DNA of 24,908 nt, taken from positions 1-24,908 of the forward strand of contig CAKUEU010000025.1 in NCBI GenBank assembly GCA_934646865.1, in the 5' to 3' direction. This DNA comes from an uncultured Collinsella sp. (GTDB taxonomy: Bacteria; Actinomycetota; Coriobacteriia; Coriobacteriales; Coriobacteriaceae). Both the position numbers and the translations under genes were made by a program. Of this stretch, positions 7,386 to 14,961 are shown piece after piece (positions within the stretch are counted from its first letter, which is position 1; every line of letters starts with the position of its first letter). Under the pieces are notes generated by a model, which had not been told where the DNA came from, did no database searches, and was given only the letters and a program-made list of their open reading frames with translations.

Positions 7386-8465
7386 CTAGATACCAGCGAG
7401 CTTGCAGTAACGATCGACGTTGCTGGCAAACACCATCTCCACGGCACCCTTTTGCACGGGGTCCGCAGGCGCTTTACCCCACAGCAAGTAATTGCCCAGC
7501 GTCTTGGCACCGCGGTAGGCCAAACCCACCGGGTCCTTGTAGACGATATTGGTAAAGATACCGCGACGCAGGGCAAGCGCGCTCTCGGGGAACAGGTCGT
7601 TGCCGATTACCATGACCTCGCCCGCTTTGCCCGCCGAAATGAGCGCATCAGCCACCAGCTCGGAGCCCACCGCGAACACACTGCAGATAAGCTCGGGTGC
7701 ATCCGGGCCATTGAGACGGTTCTTGAGCTCGCGCTCGAGCTGCTTGACTTGGGCGTGCGCACCGGTAAGATCCTCGACCTGCCAGGGAACATTATGCTCG
7801 CGCAGGTACGTATGGAAGGCGCGGGCGGTCAGGTAGTGCGAATCGGTATAGGGATCGCCCGCCAAGAGTAGAACGCGGGCATCGGCACCAGCGGCATGAA
7901 CCAGGTTGGCCGCCTGCTCGGCCATTAGGCTACCCGCTGTCGAATAATCGGCCAAGCTGGCCCCCAGGCGGTCGAGATGCGGACGGTCGCCATCGACGAG
8001 CTCAATCGCCACGCCTGCCTCGGCGATCTGCTCCAGCAGATGGGTCGCGCGGTCGTCGCCCGGAACGTAAGCGAGCAGGCCGTCGATCTTCTCGCCCACC
8101 TGCAGGCGCTCATCGATTTGCTCGAGTGCATCGGCATAGCCGCCGACGCCAAACTCGACGCGCTCGACGCTAATGCCCTGGTCGATAACCTCCTGCTCAA
8201 AGCGGTTGCAGCCTTCCCACAGGTAGCGATAGAAGTAAGCACCCTCGCGCGATGCGCACGGCAGGCAAAAGGTCAGGTTGATGTCCTTGCGACGCAGGCT
8301 CGAAGCGCTCGTGTTGCGGTGATAGCCCATCTCCTCGGCCTTATCGTTAACTTTGGCGCGCACGGACTCGCTCACGCCGGCCTTGCCCGTCAGGGCTTTG
8401 TGCACGGTATTGATGGAAACGCCGAGCTCGGCGGCTATGTCCTTCATGGTTACGCGAGCGCTCAT
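7386..8465 (-). CDS. LacI-family transcriptional regulator
   Basis: 359 residues. An N-terminal helix-turn-helix (VTMKDIAAELGVSINTVHKA, residues 6-25) is followed by a LacI hinge region and a periplasmic-binding-protein-like effector domain, which matches sugar-type PBP1 folds (LLAYVPGDD, VLLLAGDPYTDSH, VMVIGNDLFPES). It sits directly upstream of uxaCBA in the same orientation, separated by the 182-bp palindrome. The nearby GTGAACGTTCAC palindromes are its most likely operators; a uronate or pathway intermediate is the likely inducer (both inferred). The start ATG at 8465 has GGAG eight nt upstream. Its own leader contains no GTGAACG box, so autoregulation through that site is not indicated. 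Confidence 0.9.
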   Translation of the reverse strand: MSARVTMKDIAAELGVSINTVHKALTGKAGVSESVRAKVNDKAEEMGYHRNTSASSLRRKDINLTFCLPCASREGAYFYRYLWEGCNRFEQEVIDQGISVERVEFGVGGYADALEQIDERLQVGEKIDGLLAYVPGDDRATHLLEQIAEAGVAIELVDGDRPHLDRLGASLADYSTAGSLMAEQAANLVHAAGADARVLLLAGDPYTDSHYLTARAFHTYLREHNVPWQVEDLTGAHAQVKQLERELKNRLNGPDAPELICSVFAVGSELVADALISAGKAGEVMVIGNDLFPESALALRRGIFTNIVYKDPVGLAYRGAKTLGNYLLWGKAPADPVQKGAVEMVFASNVDRYCKLAGI

Positions 8466-8560
8466 GGGATTACTCCGGTGTTGGTAAGTTGCTAATTAAC
8501 AATACGGTTAACGATACCCCAAAATCACTCGTCCACTCGCCGCGCCTACCCCCAAATGCG

Positions 8561-8596
8561 AAAAACGCCCCGCGAACGGATGCTCGCGGGGCGTTT
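8561..8596 (-). terminator. Intrinsic terminator after the FeoB-associated small gene
   Basis: Perfect 13-bp stem (8563-8575 with 8584-8596), 8-nt loop, followed on the minus strand by TTTTTCGC. It lies 14 nt after the stop codon of the small Cys-rich protein gene and just upstream of the lacI leader. Confidence 0.9.
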
Positions 8597-8610
8597 GAGC
8601 CTGGGTTTTA

Positions 8611-8811
8611 TTACCGAATGCCGCGACCAAGATCCTCGGCAATCTTGTCCACGCCTTTAAGCGCCGCGCAGGTCTTCTTGTTGGAGCAATGCCCCGTGCA
8701 AACGCCGCCCTGGGCGCAGTCGGCGCAAGTGCCCTTACGGTAGATGCGCACGCACACGGCGACAAACGCAATACCGATCACAGCCAGAACAACGATATCG
8801 ATAGGTGCCAT
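8611..8811 (-). CDS. FeoB-associated Cys-rich small membrane protein
   Basis: 66 residues: one N-terminal membrane segment (about residues 4-22, IDIVVLAVIGIAFVAVCV), then a basic stretch and a Cys-rich tail (TCADCAQGGVCTGHCSNKKTC, five Cys between residues 29 and 47). This is the layout of the small proteins found next to feoB in many anaerobes. The role is unproven; the Cys cluster could handle Fe2+ at the channel. The start at 8811 has a strong GAGGAGG site. A candidate -10 TAAAGT (8841-8846) indicates its own promoter, which fits the terminator that separates it from feoB. Confidence 0.85.
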   Translation of the reverse strand: MAPIDIVVLAVIGIAFVAVCVRIYRKGTCADCAQGGVCTGHCSNKKTCAALKGVDKIAEDLGRGIR

Positions 8812-8926
8812 AGCAAGCCTCCTCTAGTTAACCACCACTTACTTTACACCATCCCCCACCTGCCAAAAAGGGACAGGTTTATTTTGGTCGGTTTTATCTG
8901 CGGAAACGCCACATCTCCCCCACCGC

Positions 8927-8999
8927 CTAAGTTGCTGTGAAATAGTTCCTAGATTCGCCATCTATGCCTGCAAACAGGAACTATTCCACCGCAACTTAG
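8927..8999. repeat. 24-bp imperfect inverted repeat
   Basis: Arms 8927-8950 and 8976-8999 match at 22 of 24 positions, with a 25-nt spacer. The outer ends read CTAAGTTGC and GCAACTTAG. It lies between the feoB terminator and the small-gene promoter and contains no ORF. It looks like a dispersed palindromic repeat or small MITE; its copy number cannot be judged from one window. Confidence 0.7.
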
Positions 9000-9010
9000 T
9001 TGATGCACCA

Positions 9011-9043
9011 AAAAGCCCGGGTATCGCGGGGATACCCGGGCTT
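9011..9043 (-). terminator. Intrinsic terminator of the feoA-feoA-feoB operon
   Basis: Perfect 13-bp stem (9013-9025 with 9031-9043), 5-nt loop, followed by TTTTGG on the minus strand. It starts 29 nt after the feoB stop codon. Confidence 0.9.
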
Positions 9044-9072
9044 CATGGAAAGGGGCTTGTCCTTATTTGGAC

Positions 9073-11400
9073 TTAGGCCGAAACAGCGGCGGAGGCGGTG
9101 TTGGTCTCGTCCTCGTCGGTCCAGGCATGCTTAGGCATGGGACGGAAGATCTGGAAGAGCATCGCAACCAGCAGCACGATGGCGACAACCGTCCAGACAC
9201 CAAACTGACCCAGAACAAGCAGGTTGTAGAACTGGTTGATGAACAGACCAATCACCCAAGCGAAGGCGCACTCGTAACCGATGGCGATCGCGGTCCACTT
9301 GCCGGAGTCCATCTGGTTGCGGATGGTGCCCATAGCGGCAAAGCACGGAGCGCACAGCAGGTTGAAGGCACCAAAGGCGACGCAGGCACCCATGGTCGGG
9401 AACATGCCGGCGAACGCGGTCCACAGGCTCGGGTCGGTCTCGGCAGCGTCGGCAACGGACAGCAGCGAGCCGGCGGTAGCGACAACGTTCTCCTTGGCAA
9501 CGAGGCCCGAGACGGTCAGTGCGGTGGCCTGCCAGGTGCTAAAGCCGAGCGGGGCAAAGATCCAGGCGACCAGGTTGCCGAGCATAGCGAGCACGGAGTA
9601 GTCCATAAACTCCTCGGGGATACCCTCCATCGCAGGCAGGAAGCCAAAGGCGCCGTTGTAGCTGCCGAAGTTGGACAGGAACCACACCACGACGGTGGAG
9701 GCGAAGATGACCGTGCCGGCCTTCTTGATGAAGGCGAAGCAGCGTTCCCACACATGCAGCGCCCAAGAACGGATCGCCGGGAAGTGGTAGGCAGGCAGCT
9801 CCATGACAAACGGCGTGGGACGGCCGGCGAAGAGTTTGGTCTTCTTGAGCATCAGGCCCGAACCGATGACGGCAAAGACGCCCAGGAAGTAGAAGAGCGG
9901 GCTGATCCACGCGGCAGTGGTGGAAGAGTCGCCGATGATGGAACCCATGAGCAGGGCGATGATCGGCAGCTTGGCGCCACAGGGGATGAACGTGGTGGTC
10001 ATGACCGTCATGCGACGATCCTTCTCGTTCTCGATGGTCTTGGTGGCCATGACGCCGGGGACGCCGCAGCCCGAGGACACGAGCATGGGGATGAAGGACT
10101 TACCGGACAGGCCGAAGCGGCGGAACACGCGGTCCATGATGAAGGCGACGCGGGCCATGTAGCCGCAGTCCTCCAGGAAGGACAGCATCACAAAGAGCAG
10201 GAACATCTGCGGCACGAAGCCGAAGATGGCACCCAGGCCGCCGACGATACCGTCACAGACGAGCGAATCGACCAGGCCGCCGTCCTCGGTGCCGCCCGCC
10301 ACGAGGGCGTCGTGCACCACGGTGGTAATACCGGGGACATAGGGGCCATACTCCGCCGGATCGACCGAATCGGCGTCGTCGCCCGCAGCCTCGACCGCCT
10401 CGTCGTAGGCATCGCGACCCTGACCGAGCACGTACCAGCCATCGGTACCGAAGAGCTGGTCGTTGGTGAAGTCGGTCACCGTACCGCCTAAGGTGGAGAC
10501 AGCAATGTAGTACACGCAGAACATGATGACCACAAAGATCGGCAGGCCCAGGATACGGTTGGTAACCACGCGGTCGATCTTCTCGGAGGTGCTCATCTTG
10601 GCAGGAGCCTTGGTCATGCACTCGTCGATGATGTGGGCGATCAGGCCGTAACGCTCGCCGGTGATGATGGACTCGGCGTCGTCGTCGCAGTCCTGCTCGC
10701 ACTGGGCGACCAGCTGCTCAACGCGAGCGGCCTTCTCCTTGGTGAGGTTGATGAGCTTGCAGGCGTCCGCATCGCGCTCGAACAGCTTGACGGCGTAGTA
10801 GCGGCGCTTGTTGGCGGGGACGCTATCCGGCAGGTTGTTCTCGATGTGGGTCAGAACGTCCTCGATGGAAGAGTCGAACTTGTGCTCCGGCACCTGGCCC
10901 TTGGTGGCAGCAGACTTTTTGACCTGATCGAACAGCTCCGTGATGCCCTTGTTCTTAAGAGCCGAGATCATCATGACCGGGCAGCCGAGCTTCTTGGAGA
11001 GCTTGTCGGTGTCGATCTTATCGCCGTTCTTCTCGACCAGGTCGGCCATGTTGAGGGCGACGACCACGGGAAGACCGGTCTCGATAACCTGAAGCGCCAG
11101 GTACAGGTTGCGCTCGAGGTTGGTGGCGTCGACTACCTGGACGACGACATCGGGCTCGCCGCTCATGAGGTAATCGCGCGAGCACTGCTCCTCGGGGCTG
11201 TAGGGGGAAAGCGAGTAGATGCCGGGGAGGTCCGTAATCGTGACGCTCTTGTCACTCAGGAGCTTGGCCTCCTTTTTCTCAACCGTGACACCGGGCCAGT
11301 TGCCAACATAGCCGTTGGCGCCGGTGATCAGGTTGAAAAGCGTGGTCTTGCCGCAGTTGGGGTTACCCGCCAGTGCGACATGGATCTGAGAATCCGCCAT
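9073..11400 (-). CDS. feoB: Ferrous iron transport protein B
   Basis: 775 residues, normal for FeoB. The cytosolic G domain comes first: P-loop GNPNCGKTT (12-20), DLPGIYSLSPYSPEE as switch/G3 region, and NMAD as the G4 motif. A helical GDI-like region follows, then a polytopic membrane part with two gate repeats (including SGCGVPGVMATKT and FIPCGAKLPI) whose Cys residues lie on the proposed Fe2+ path. It imports Fe2+ across the inner membrane with nucleotide hydrolysis. A loop rich in Asp/Glu (DEAVEAAGDDADSVDP, about residues 325-340) lies between membrane segments. It is the last gene of feoA-feoA-feoB, 123 nt after feoA. The start is supported by AGAAGGATTGA just before the ATG. Confidence 0.97.
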   Translation of the reverse strand: MADSQIHVALAGNPNCGKTTLFNLITGANGYVGNWPGVTVEKKEAKLLSDKSVTITDLPGIYSLSPYSPEEQCSRDYLMSGEPDVVVQVVDATNLERNLYLALQVIETGLPVVVALNMADLVEKNGDKIDTDKLSKKLGCPVMMISALKNKGITELFDQVKKSAATKGQVPEHKFDSSIEDVLTHIENNLPDSVPANKRRYYAVKLFERDADACKLINLTKEKAARVEQLVAQCEQDCDDDAESIITGERYGLIAHIIDECMTKAPAKMSTSEKIDRVVTNRILGLPIFVVIMFCVYYIAVSTLGGTVTDFTNDQLFGTDGWYVLGQGRDAYDEAVEAAGDDADSVDPAEYGPYVPGITTVVHDALVAGGTEDGGLVDSLVCDGIVGGLGAIFGFVPQMFLLFVMLSFLEDCGYMARVAFIMDRVFRRFGLSGKSFIPMLVSSGCGVPGVMATKTIENEKDRRMTVMTTTFIPCGAKLPIIALLMGSIIGDSSTTAAWISPLFYFLGVFAVIGSGLMLKKTKLFAGRPTPFVMELPAYHFPAIRSWALHVWERCFAFIKKAGTVIFASTVVVWFLSNFGSYNGAFGFLPAMEGIPEEFMDYSVLAMLGNLVAWIFAPLGFSTWQATALTVSGLVAKENVVATAGSLLSVADAAETDPSLWTAFAGMFPTMGACVAFGAFNLLCAPCFAAMGTIRNQMDSGKWTAIAIGYECAFAWVIGLFINQFYNLLVLGQFGVWTVVAIVLLVAMLFQIFRPMPKHAWTDEDETNTASAAVSA

Positions 11401-11475
11401 TCAATCCTTCTTCCTTGTTTGCCCGCGCTGCTTTCTCCGCACGGGCTGGATAATGTGCTTCAAAGATGCTGCGTT

Positions 11476-11495
11476 AAGTTAGAAAAACCTAACTT
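11476..11495. promoter_or_regulatory. Inverted repeat in the feoA-feoB gap, possible metal-repressor box
   Basis: AAGTTAG-N6-CTAACTT (arms 11476-11482 and 11489-11495). On the minus strand it includes TTAGG, the half-site of DtxR/IdeR-type iron boxes. It lies 75 nt upstream of feoB inside the operon. Assignment to an iron-dependent repressor is by resemblance only. Confidence 0.4.
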
Positions 11496-11523
11496 TATCT
11501 GCAGAAATGTACACCGCAGGCCC

Positions 11524-11745
11524 TTACTGGACCTCGACGACGGCGGCCTCCTCCTTGCGGATGGAAAGCTCGTAGCCGCGCACGTTGATCTCGACCGGAT
11601 CTCCGAGCGGTGCGACCTTCACGACCTTAAACGACGTGCCCTTGATGAGCCCCAGGTCCATAAGGTGGCGGCGAAGCGCGCCCTCACCGTGAAGCTTGAC
11701 GATGGTAGAGCTCTCGCCCACCTTAACGTCACCCAACGTCTTCAT
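11524..11745 (-). CDS. feoA: FeoA-domain protein (operon gene 2)
   Basis: 73 residues, a single SH3-like FeoA domain: GESSTIVKLHGEGALRRHLM, DLGLIKGTSFKVV, then a C-terminal beta strand pair ending RKEEAAVVEVQ. FeoA binds or regulates FeoB during ferrous iron uptake. It lies between the other feoA and feoB and is transcribed with them. A purine-rich AAAGGGGGACAAGTAA site precedes the ATG. The conserved MDLGLIKG turn is intact. Confidence 0.92.
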   Translation of the reverse strand: MKTLGDVKVGESSTIVKLHGEGALRRHLMDLGLIKGTSFKVVKVAPLGDPVEINVRGYELSIRKEEAAVVEVQ

Positions 11746-11785
11746 TTACTTGTCCCCCTTTCAGTACTTGCAAATATACCGTCGT

Positions 11786-12028
11786 CTAACCGGCGGTCAT
11801 GATGTGCATGGCCACCTTGGAATCGATGCCAAAGCGGGCGCCCAGCACGGTAACGATGATGTTGGCGCCGCTCGAACTCACCACGTGAATCTCGCTACCC
11901 TCGACAAAGCCGAGGTCCTTGAGGTGGTGCTTCATGTCCTCGTTGCCCTTTACACGAGACACGCGCACGGTTTCGCCCGCCTTCACCATCGAAAGCGGCA
12001 TGGCCGGCATCTGCGGTCCGCAAGACAT
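11786..12028 (-). CDS. feoA: FeoA-domain protein (operon gene 1)
   Basis: 80 residues, a second FeoA domain: GETVRVSRVKGNEDMKHHLK, DLGFVEGSEIHVVS, NIIVTVLGARFGID. It differs clearly from the downstream FeoA, with a short N-terminal extension carrying one Cys (MSCGPQMPAM), so it is not a recent duplicate. Tandem FeoA proteins next to FeoB occur in several anaerobes and may form a mixed regulatory unit (inference). It is the first gene of the operon. Half-sites AAAGTTAGCC and GGTTAACTTT lie upstream. Confidence 0.9.
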   Translation of the reverse strand: MSCGPQMPAMPLSMVKAGETVRVSRVKGNEDMKHHLKDLGFVEGSEIHVVSSSGANIIVTVLGARFGIDSKVAMHIMTAG

Positions 12029-12072
12029 GACTGGGCTCCTAACATCGAATCGTCCTCAACATCGACACGGCG

Positions 12073-12124
12073 AAAGTTAGCCACGTCTATGTTCGCTTTA
12101 GTAAACTAGCACGCGGTTAACTTT
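12073..12124 (-). promoter_or_regulatory. feo operon upstream region with metal-box-like half-sites
   Basis: AAAGTTAGCC (12073-12082) and GGTTAACTTT (12115-12124) face each other across 32 bp and resemble the AAGTTAG arms found upstream of feoB. The promoter should lie here, but no -35/-10 pair stands out. Confidence 0.3.
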
Positions 12125-12166
12125 TTGGAAAGGGTCCCTATTCAGTTTTCGAAAAAGTTTCCCATG

Positions 12167-12210
12167 CGAAACAAAGAAGGCGCCGCAAAGGTATCCCTTT
12201 ACGGTGCCTT
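12167..12210 (-). terminator. Probable terminator of the HPr-like gene
   Basis: Fifteen-bp imperfect stem (12177-12191 with 12196-12210; one G-T wobble, one mismatch), followed on the minus strand by CTTTGTTT. It lies 54 nt after the HPr stop. The U-tract is broken, so efficiency is uncertain. Confidence 0.5.
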
Positions 12211-12223
12211 GTCATACCAATTC

Positions 12224-12254
12224 ATGTGACAAAGGAACTGTCCCTTTGTCACAT
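12224..12254. repeat. Perfect 12-bp palindrome around TGTGACAAAGG
   Basis: ATGTGACAAAGG (12224-12235) and CCTTTGTCACAT (12243-12254) flank a 7-nt loop, just after the HPr-like gene. It probably belongs to a REP-like dispersed repeat; it may also add to termination. Confidence 0.6.
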
Positions 12255-12264
12255 TACACTGCGC

Positions 12265-12513
12265 TTAGAGCGAAAGGTTTCTGATCGACGTGACGCACGA
12301 AGCCTCGTCTACGCCCGAAACGCGGAAGATGATGTCCTCGCCGCACTCGCCGTAGAGAGCCATGAGGCCCATAACGTCGCGACCATCGGTATGGCGGTCG
12401 CCAATGCTGACCGACACGTCACTACGATGTCTGGCGATGATGTCATAAAGCAGCGCAACCGGGCGGGCATGCAGTCCCAACGGATCTTTAATCGTCTTTG
12501 TAAACTCGACCAT
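12265..12513 (-). CDS. HPr-family phosphocarrier protein
   Basis: 82 residues from the chosen ATG at 12513, which is preceded by GGGAGGGGAC; the frame is open to 12558. The active-site signature LGLHARPVALL places the phosphorylatable His exactly at position 15, as in HPr. The regulatory helix reads DGRDVMGLMALYG, so position 46, normally Ser in HPr, is Asp. HPr carries phosphate from enzyme I to PTS permeases; Ser46 phosphorylation controls catabolite repression in Firmicutes. Asp46 would mimic a fixed phosphoserine or place the protein in a Crh/NPr-like side branch. No other PTS gene is nearby. A possible -10 TACAAT lies at 12568-12573. The C-terminus (VSGVDEASCVTSIRNLSL) is slightly short. 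Confidence 0.85.
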   Translation of the reverse strand: MVEFTKTIKDPLGLHARPVALLYDIIARHRSDVSVSIGDRHTDGRDVMGLMALYGECGEDIIFRVSGVDEASCVTSIRNLSL

Positions 12514-12605
12514 GTCCCCTCCCGCGGCATCGAACATTCGGCCGGCAAACCCAGCCACGTGGTAGTTATTGTAGCGTTAGATGCTTGTCGAGTGCCCTTT
12601 CGGAT

Positions 12606-12835
12606 ACCCCGTGGGCAAAAAGTGGCAAATATGAGTACTGTCACTAATTTAGTAGCAGCAAAATCGAGCCCAAAATGCTCCCTTTGAGCAATTTCGGCGC
12701 CCTGCACAGCCCTATTCAATGCCTATAGGGTGTTAGATAAATTGATTTTCACCTCATTTTGGTCCGAAATGGGCCAAAAAATATGCTACTCCCGTTGCAA
12801 CAGTACTCATATTTGGCATTTTTTGCCCACGGGGT
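12606..12835. mobile_element. MITE-like element with 36-bp terminal inverted repeats
   Basis: Terminal repeats 12606-12641 and 12800-12835 match at 34 of 36 positions and start with ACCCCGTGGGCAAAAA. A further inverted pair, AGTAGCA (12651-12657) and TGCTACT (12784-12790), lies inside. The unit is 230 bp, more AT-rich than the genes around it, and encodes no convincing protein. No obvious target duplication flanks it. It fills most of the gap between aspS and the HPr-like gene. Confidence 0.65.
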
Positions 12836-12856
12836 CAACAAGACGCGCCCTGACGC

Positions 12857-12893
12857 ACAAAAAACGAGGGAAGGCACGTGTCCCTCCCTCGTT
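12857..12893 (-). terminator. Intrinsic terminator of aspS
   Basis: Eight-bp stem AACGAGGG/CCCTCGTT (12863-12870 with 12886-12893), then TTTTTTGTG on the minus strand, 25 nt after the aspS stop. Confidence 0.85.
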
Positions 12894-12917
12894 GCGAGCA
12901 ATATGTAAGCCGTTCGT

Positions 12918-14705
12918 CTACATCAGGCGCAGGCTGACGTCCTTGAGCTGGGCGCCGGAAACGGCACTCGGGGCGCCCGACATGAGGTCGGAGCCGCTGG
13001 CCGTCTTGGGGAACGCCATGACGTCGCGGATGGAGTCGGAGCCGGTGAGCAGCATGCACACGCGGTCCAGGCCCAGAGCAAAGCCGCCCATCGGGGGCGC
13101 ACCAAACTTGAGGGCCTCCATGAGGAAGCCGAACTGCGACTCGGCGCGCTCCTCGGTAAAGCCCAGAAGCTTGAGCATGGACATCTGCATCTCGGCATTG
13201 TGGATACGCATACCACCGCCGCCGGCCTCGAAGCCGTCCATGACAAAGTCGTAGGTGCAGGAACCGGCTGCCAGCGGATCGGCCTCGATCTTGGCGATGT
13301 CGGTCTCGGTCGGCAGGGTGAAGGGCTGGTGCTCGGCGGCGTAGGCCTTGCGGTCCTCGTCCCAGTGGAACAGCGGGAAGTTGACGACCCACAGGAAGTC
13401 GTGACCCTCGCGCTTGATCTCGAGCGCGTTGGCCATGTGCGAACGCATGCCGCCCAGGATCTCGTCGGAGAGCAGGCGCGGGCCAGCGGCGAACATCACA
13501 AGGTCGCCGGGCTCGACGTCCATGCGCTCGCGCAGAGCAGCCATCTCCTCGTCCGAGAAGAACTTGACGATGGGGCTGTTGATGGAGCCGTCCTCGCGGA
13601 AGGCGATCCAGGCCAGACCCTTGGCACCAAACGTGGAAGCCACGCCGGCGAGCTTATCGATCTTGGCACGGGCCCAGGCGCCGGCGCCCTTGGCGTTGAT
13701 GCCCTTGACGACGGAACCCTCCTCGTTCGCGGCGGTCGCGAAGACCTTGAACTTGGAGTTGGCGAACACGTCGGTCAGGTCGACCAAGTGCATGCCGTAG
13801 CGAGTGTCGGGCTTGTCGGAGCCATAGGTGTCCATGGCCTCCCAGTAGTCCATGCGACGCAGCGGCGTGGGCATCTCGACACCCATGCGGCCGAAGGCGT
13901 CGGACAGGACCTCCTCGAGCGCACTCATGACGTCGTTCTGGTCCACGAAGGACATCTCGATATCGACCTGGGTGAACTCGGGCTGACGGTCGGCGCGCAG
14001 GTCCTCGTCGCGGAAGCACTTGGCGACCTGGTAGTAGCGCTCGACGCCACCGACCATGAGCAGCTGCTTCAGGAGCTGCGGGGACTGCGGCAGGGCGTAG
14101 AAGTTGCCCGGCTGGATGCGGCTGGGGACGATGAAGTCGCGAGCGCCCTCGGGCGTGGACTTGAACAGGGAGGGCGTCTCGACCTCCATGAACTCACGGT
14201 TGTGCAGCGCCTCGCGAATGGCAAAGGTAAAGTCGGAGCGCAGCTTGAGGTTGGCCATCATCTCGGGACGACGGAGGTCCAGATAGCGATAGCGCAGACG
14301 GGTGTCCTCGCTGGTCTCGATGCCATCCTCGATCTGGAACGGCGGGGTGACGGAAGTGTTGAGCACCTCGGCGTGGTCGGTCAGGACCTCAATCTCGCCG
14401 GTCGCGAGCTTGGCGTTGGTGGTCTCCTCGCCACGGGCGCGCACGACGCCGTGAATCTTGATGGGCCACTCGGGGCGCATGGTCTCGGCGATCTTAAAGG
14501 CATCGCCGTCGGAGTGCTCGGGGTCGAAGGTGAGCTGCGTGATGCCCTCGCGGTCGCGAAGGTCGCAGAAGATAAGGCCGCCGTGATCGCGGCGACGGCT
14601 CACCCAACCGGTGAGGGTAACCTCTTCGCCCACGTTCTCGCGGCGAAGCTCGCCGCAGGTACGGGTGTGCATGGAATGCTCGTCGATGGGACGGGTCTGG
14701 CTCAT
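12918..14705 (-). CDS. aspS: Aspartyl-tRNA synthetase, bacterial type
   Basis: 595 residues, class II synthetase with the bacterial insertion domain. Order: OB-fold anticodon-binding domain (about 10-110; VTLTGWVSRRRDHGGLIFCD), class II motif 1 (FMEVETPSLFKSTPEGARDF), motif 2 (YQVAKCFRDEDLRADRQPEF), GAD-type insertion (about 295-420), motif 3 (GGFALGLDRVCMLLTGSDSI). It charges tRNA-Asp; a non-discriminating role toward tRNA-Asn cannot be excluded. The start is firm: AAAGGAGGATC lies just upstream of the ATG. It is monocistronic, with its own terminator, and has a hairpin in its leader. It is divergent from serB. Confidence 0.97.
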   Translation of the reverse strand: MSQTRPIDEHSMHTRTCGELRRENVGEEVTLTGWVSRRRDHGGLIFCDLRDREGITQLTFDPEHSDGDAFKIAETMRPEWPIKIHGVVRARGEETTNAKLATGEIEVLTDHAEVLNTSVTPPFQIEDGIETSEDTRLRYRYLDLRRPEMMANLKLRSDFTFAIREALHNREFMEVETPSLFKSTPEGARDFIVPSRIQPGNFYALPQSPQLLKQLLMVGGVERYYQVAKCFRDEDLRADRQPEFTQVDIEMSFVDQNDVMSALEEVLSDAFGRMGVEMPTPLRRMDYWEAMDTYGSDKPDTRYGMHLVDLTDVFANSKFKVFATAANEEGSVVKGINAKGAGAWARAKIDKLAGVASTFGAKGLAWIAFREDGSINSPIVKFFSDEEMAALRERMDVEPGDLVMFAAGPRLLSDEILGGMRSHMANALEIKREGHDFLWVVNFPLFHWDEDRKAYAAEHQPFTLPTETDIAKIEADPLAAGSCTYDFVMDGFEAGGGGMRIHNAEMQMSMLKLLGFTEERAESQFGFLMEALKFGAPPMGGFALGLDRVCMLLTGSDSIRDVMAFPKTASGSDLMSGAPSAVSGAQLKDVSLRLM

Positions 14706-14726
14706 ACCAGTGATCCTCCTTTATGG

Positions 14727-14768
14727 ATCTGTGCCGCCCCGTGTCGTTCCGGGCGGCGTCGTACAGAT
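14727..14768 (-). promoter_or_regulatory. Leader hairpin of aspS
   Basis: Two stacked helices, ATCTGT/ACAGAT (14727-14732, 14763-14768) and GCCGCCC/GGGCGGC (14733-14739, 14751-14757), with a 5-nt one-sided bulge. It ends about 10 nt before the ribosome site. It is far too small for a T-box; it could be a protein-bound or stability element. A -10-like TAAGAT lies at 14811-14816. Confidence 0.45.
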
Positions 14769-14961
14769 TTGCCCAGCCTGCGTAAACCGCGCAGCCAGAC
14801 ATGGCGTTCTATCTTATCGCACCTGTGCCGATGTACCGCGAAAAAGTGGCTCGCGCTCAAAGACTTGACGGAGACGAAACAATTGACGCACTGCGGCGCC
14901 CGCCCGCGCGCGTCACGTGCGACAATATGCCCCAATTCAACAGCACTTGGAAAGGCCCGTC

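Noticed and set aside
8860..8925. GGGACAGG-containing AT-rich stretch upstream of the Cys-rich small gene
   Set aside because: It resembles short dispersed repeats, but no inverted partner or second copy is present in the window.
12730..13254. 174-codon plus-strand frame spanning the MITE-like element and the end of aspS
   Set aside because: It joins repeat sequence to the antisense of aspS and shows no domain.
14706..14961. T-box riboswitch before aspS
   Set aside because: The leader is short, and no T-box consensus or terminator/antiterminator pair is visible; only one compact hairpin.
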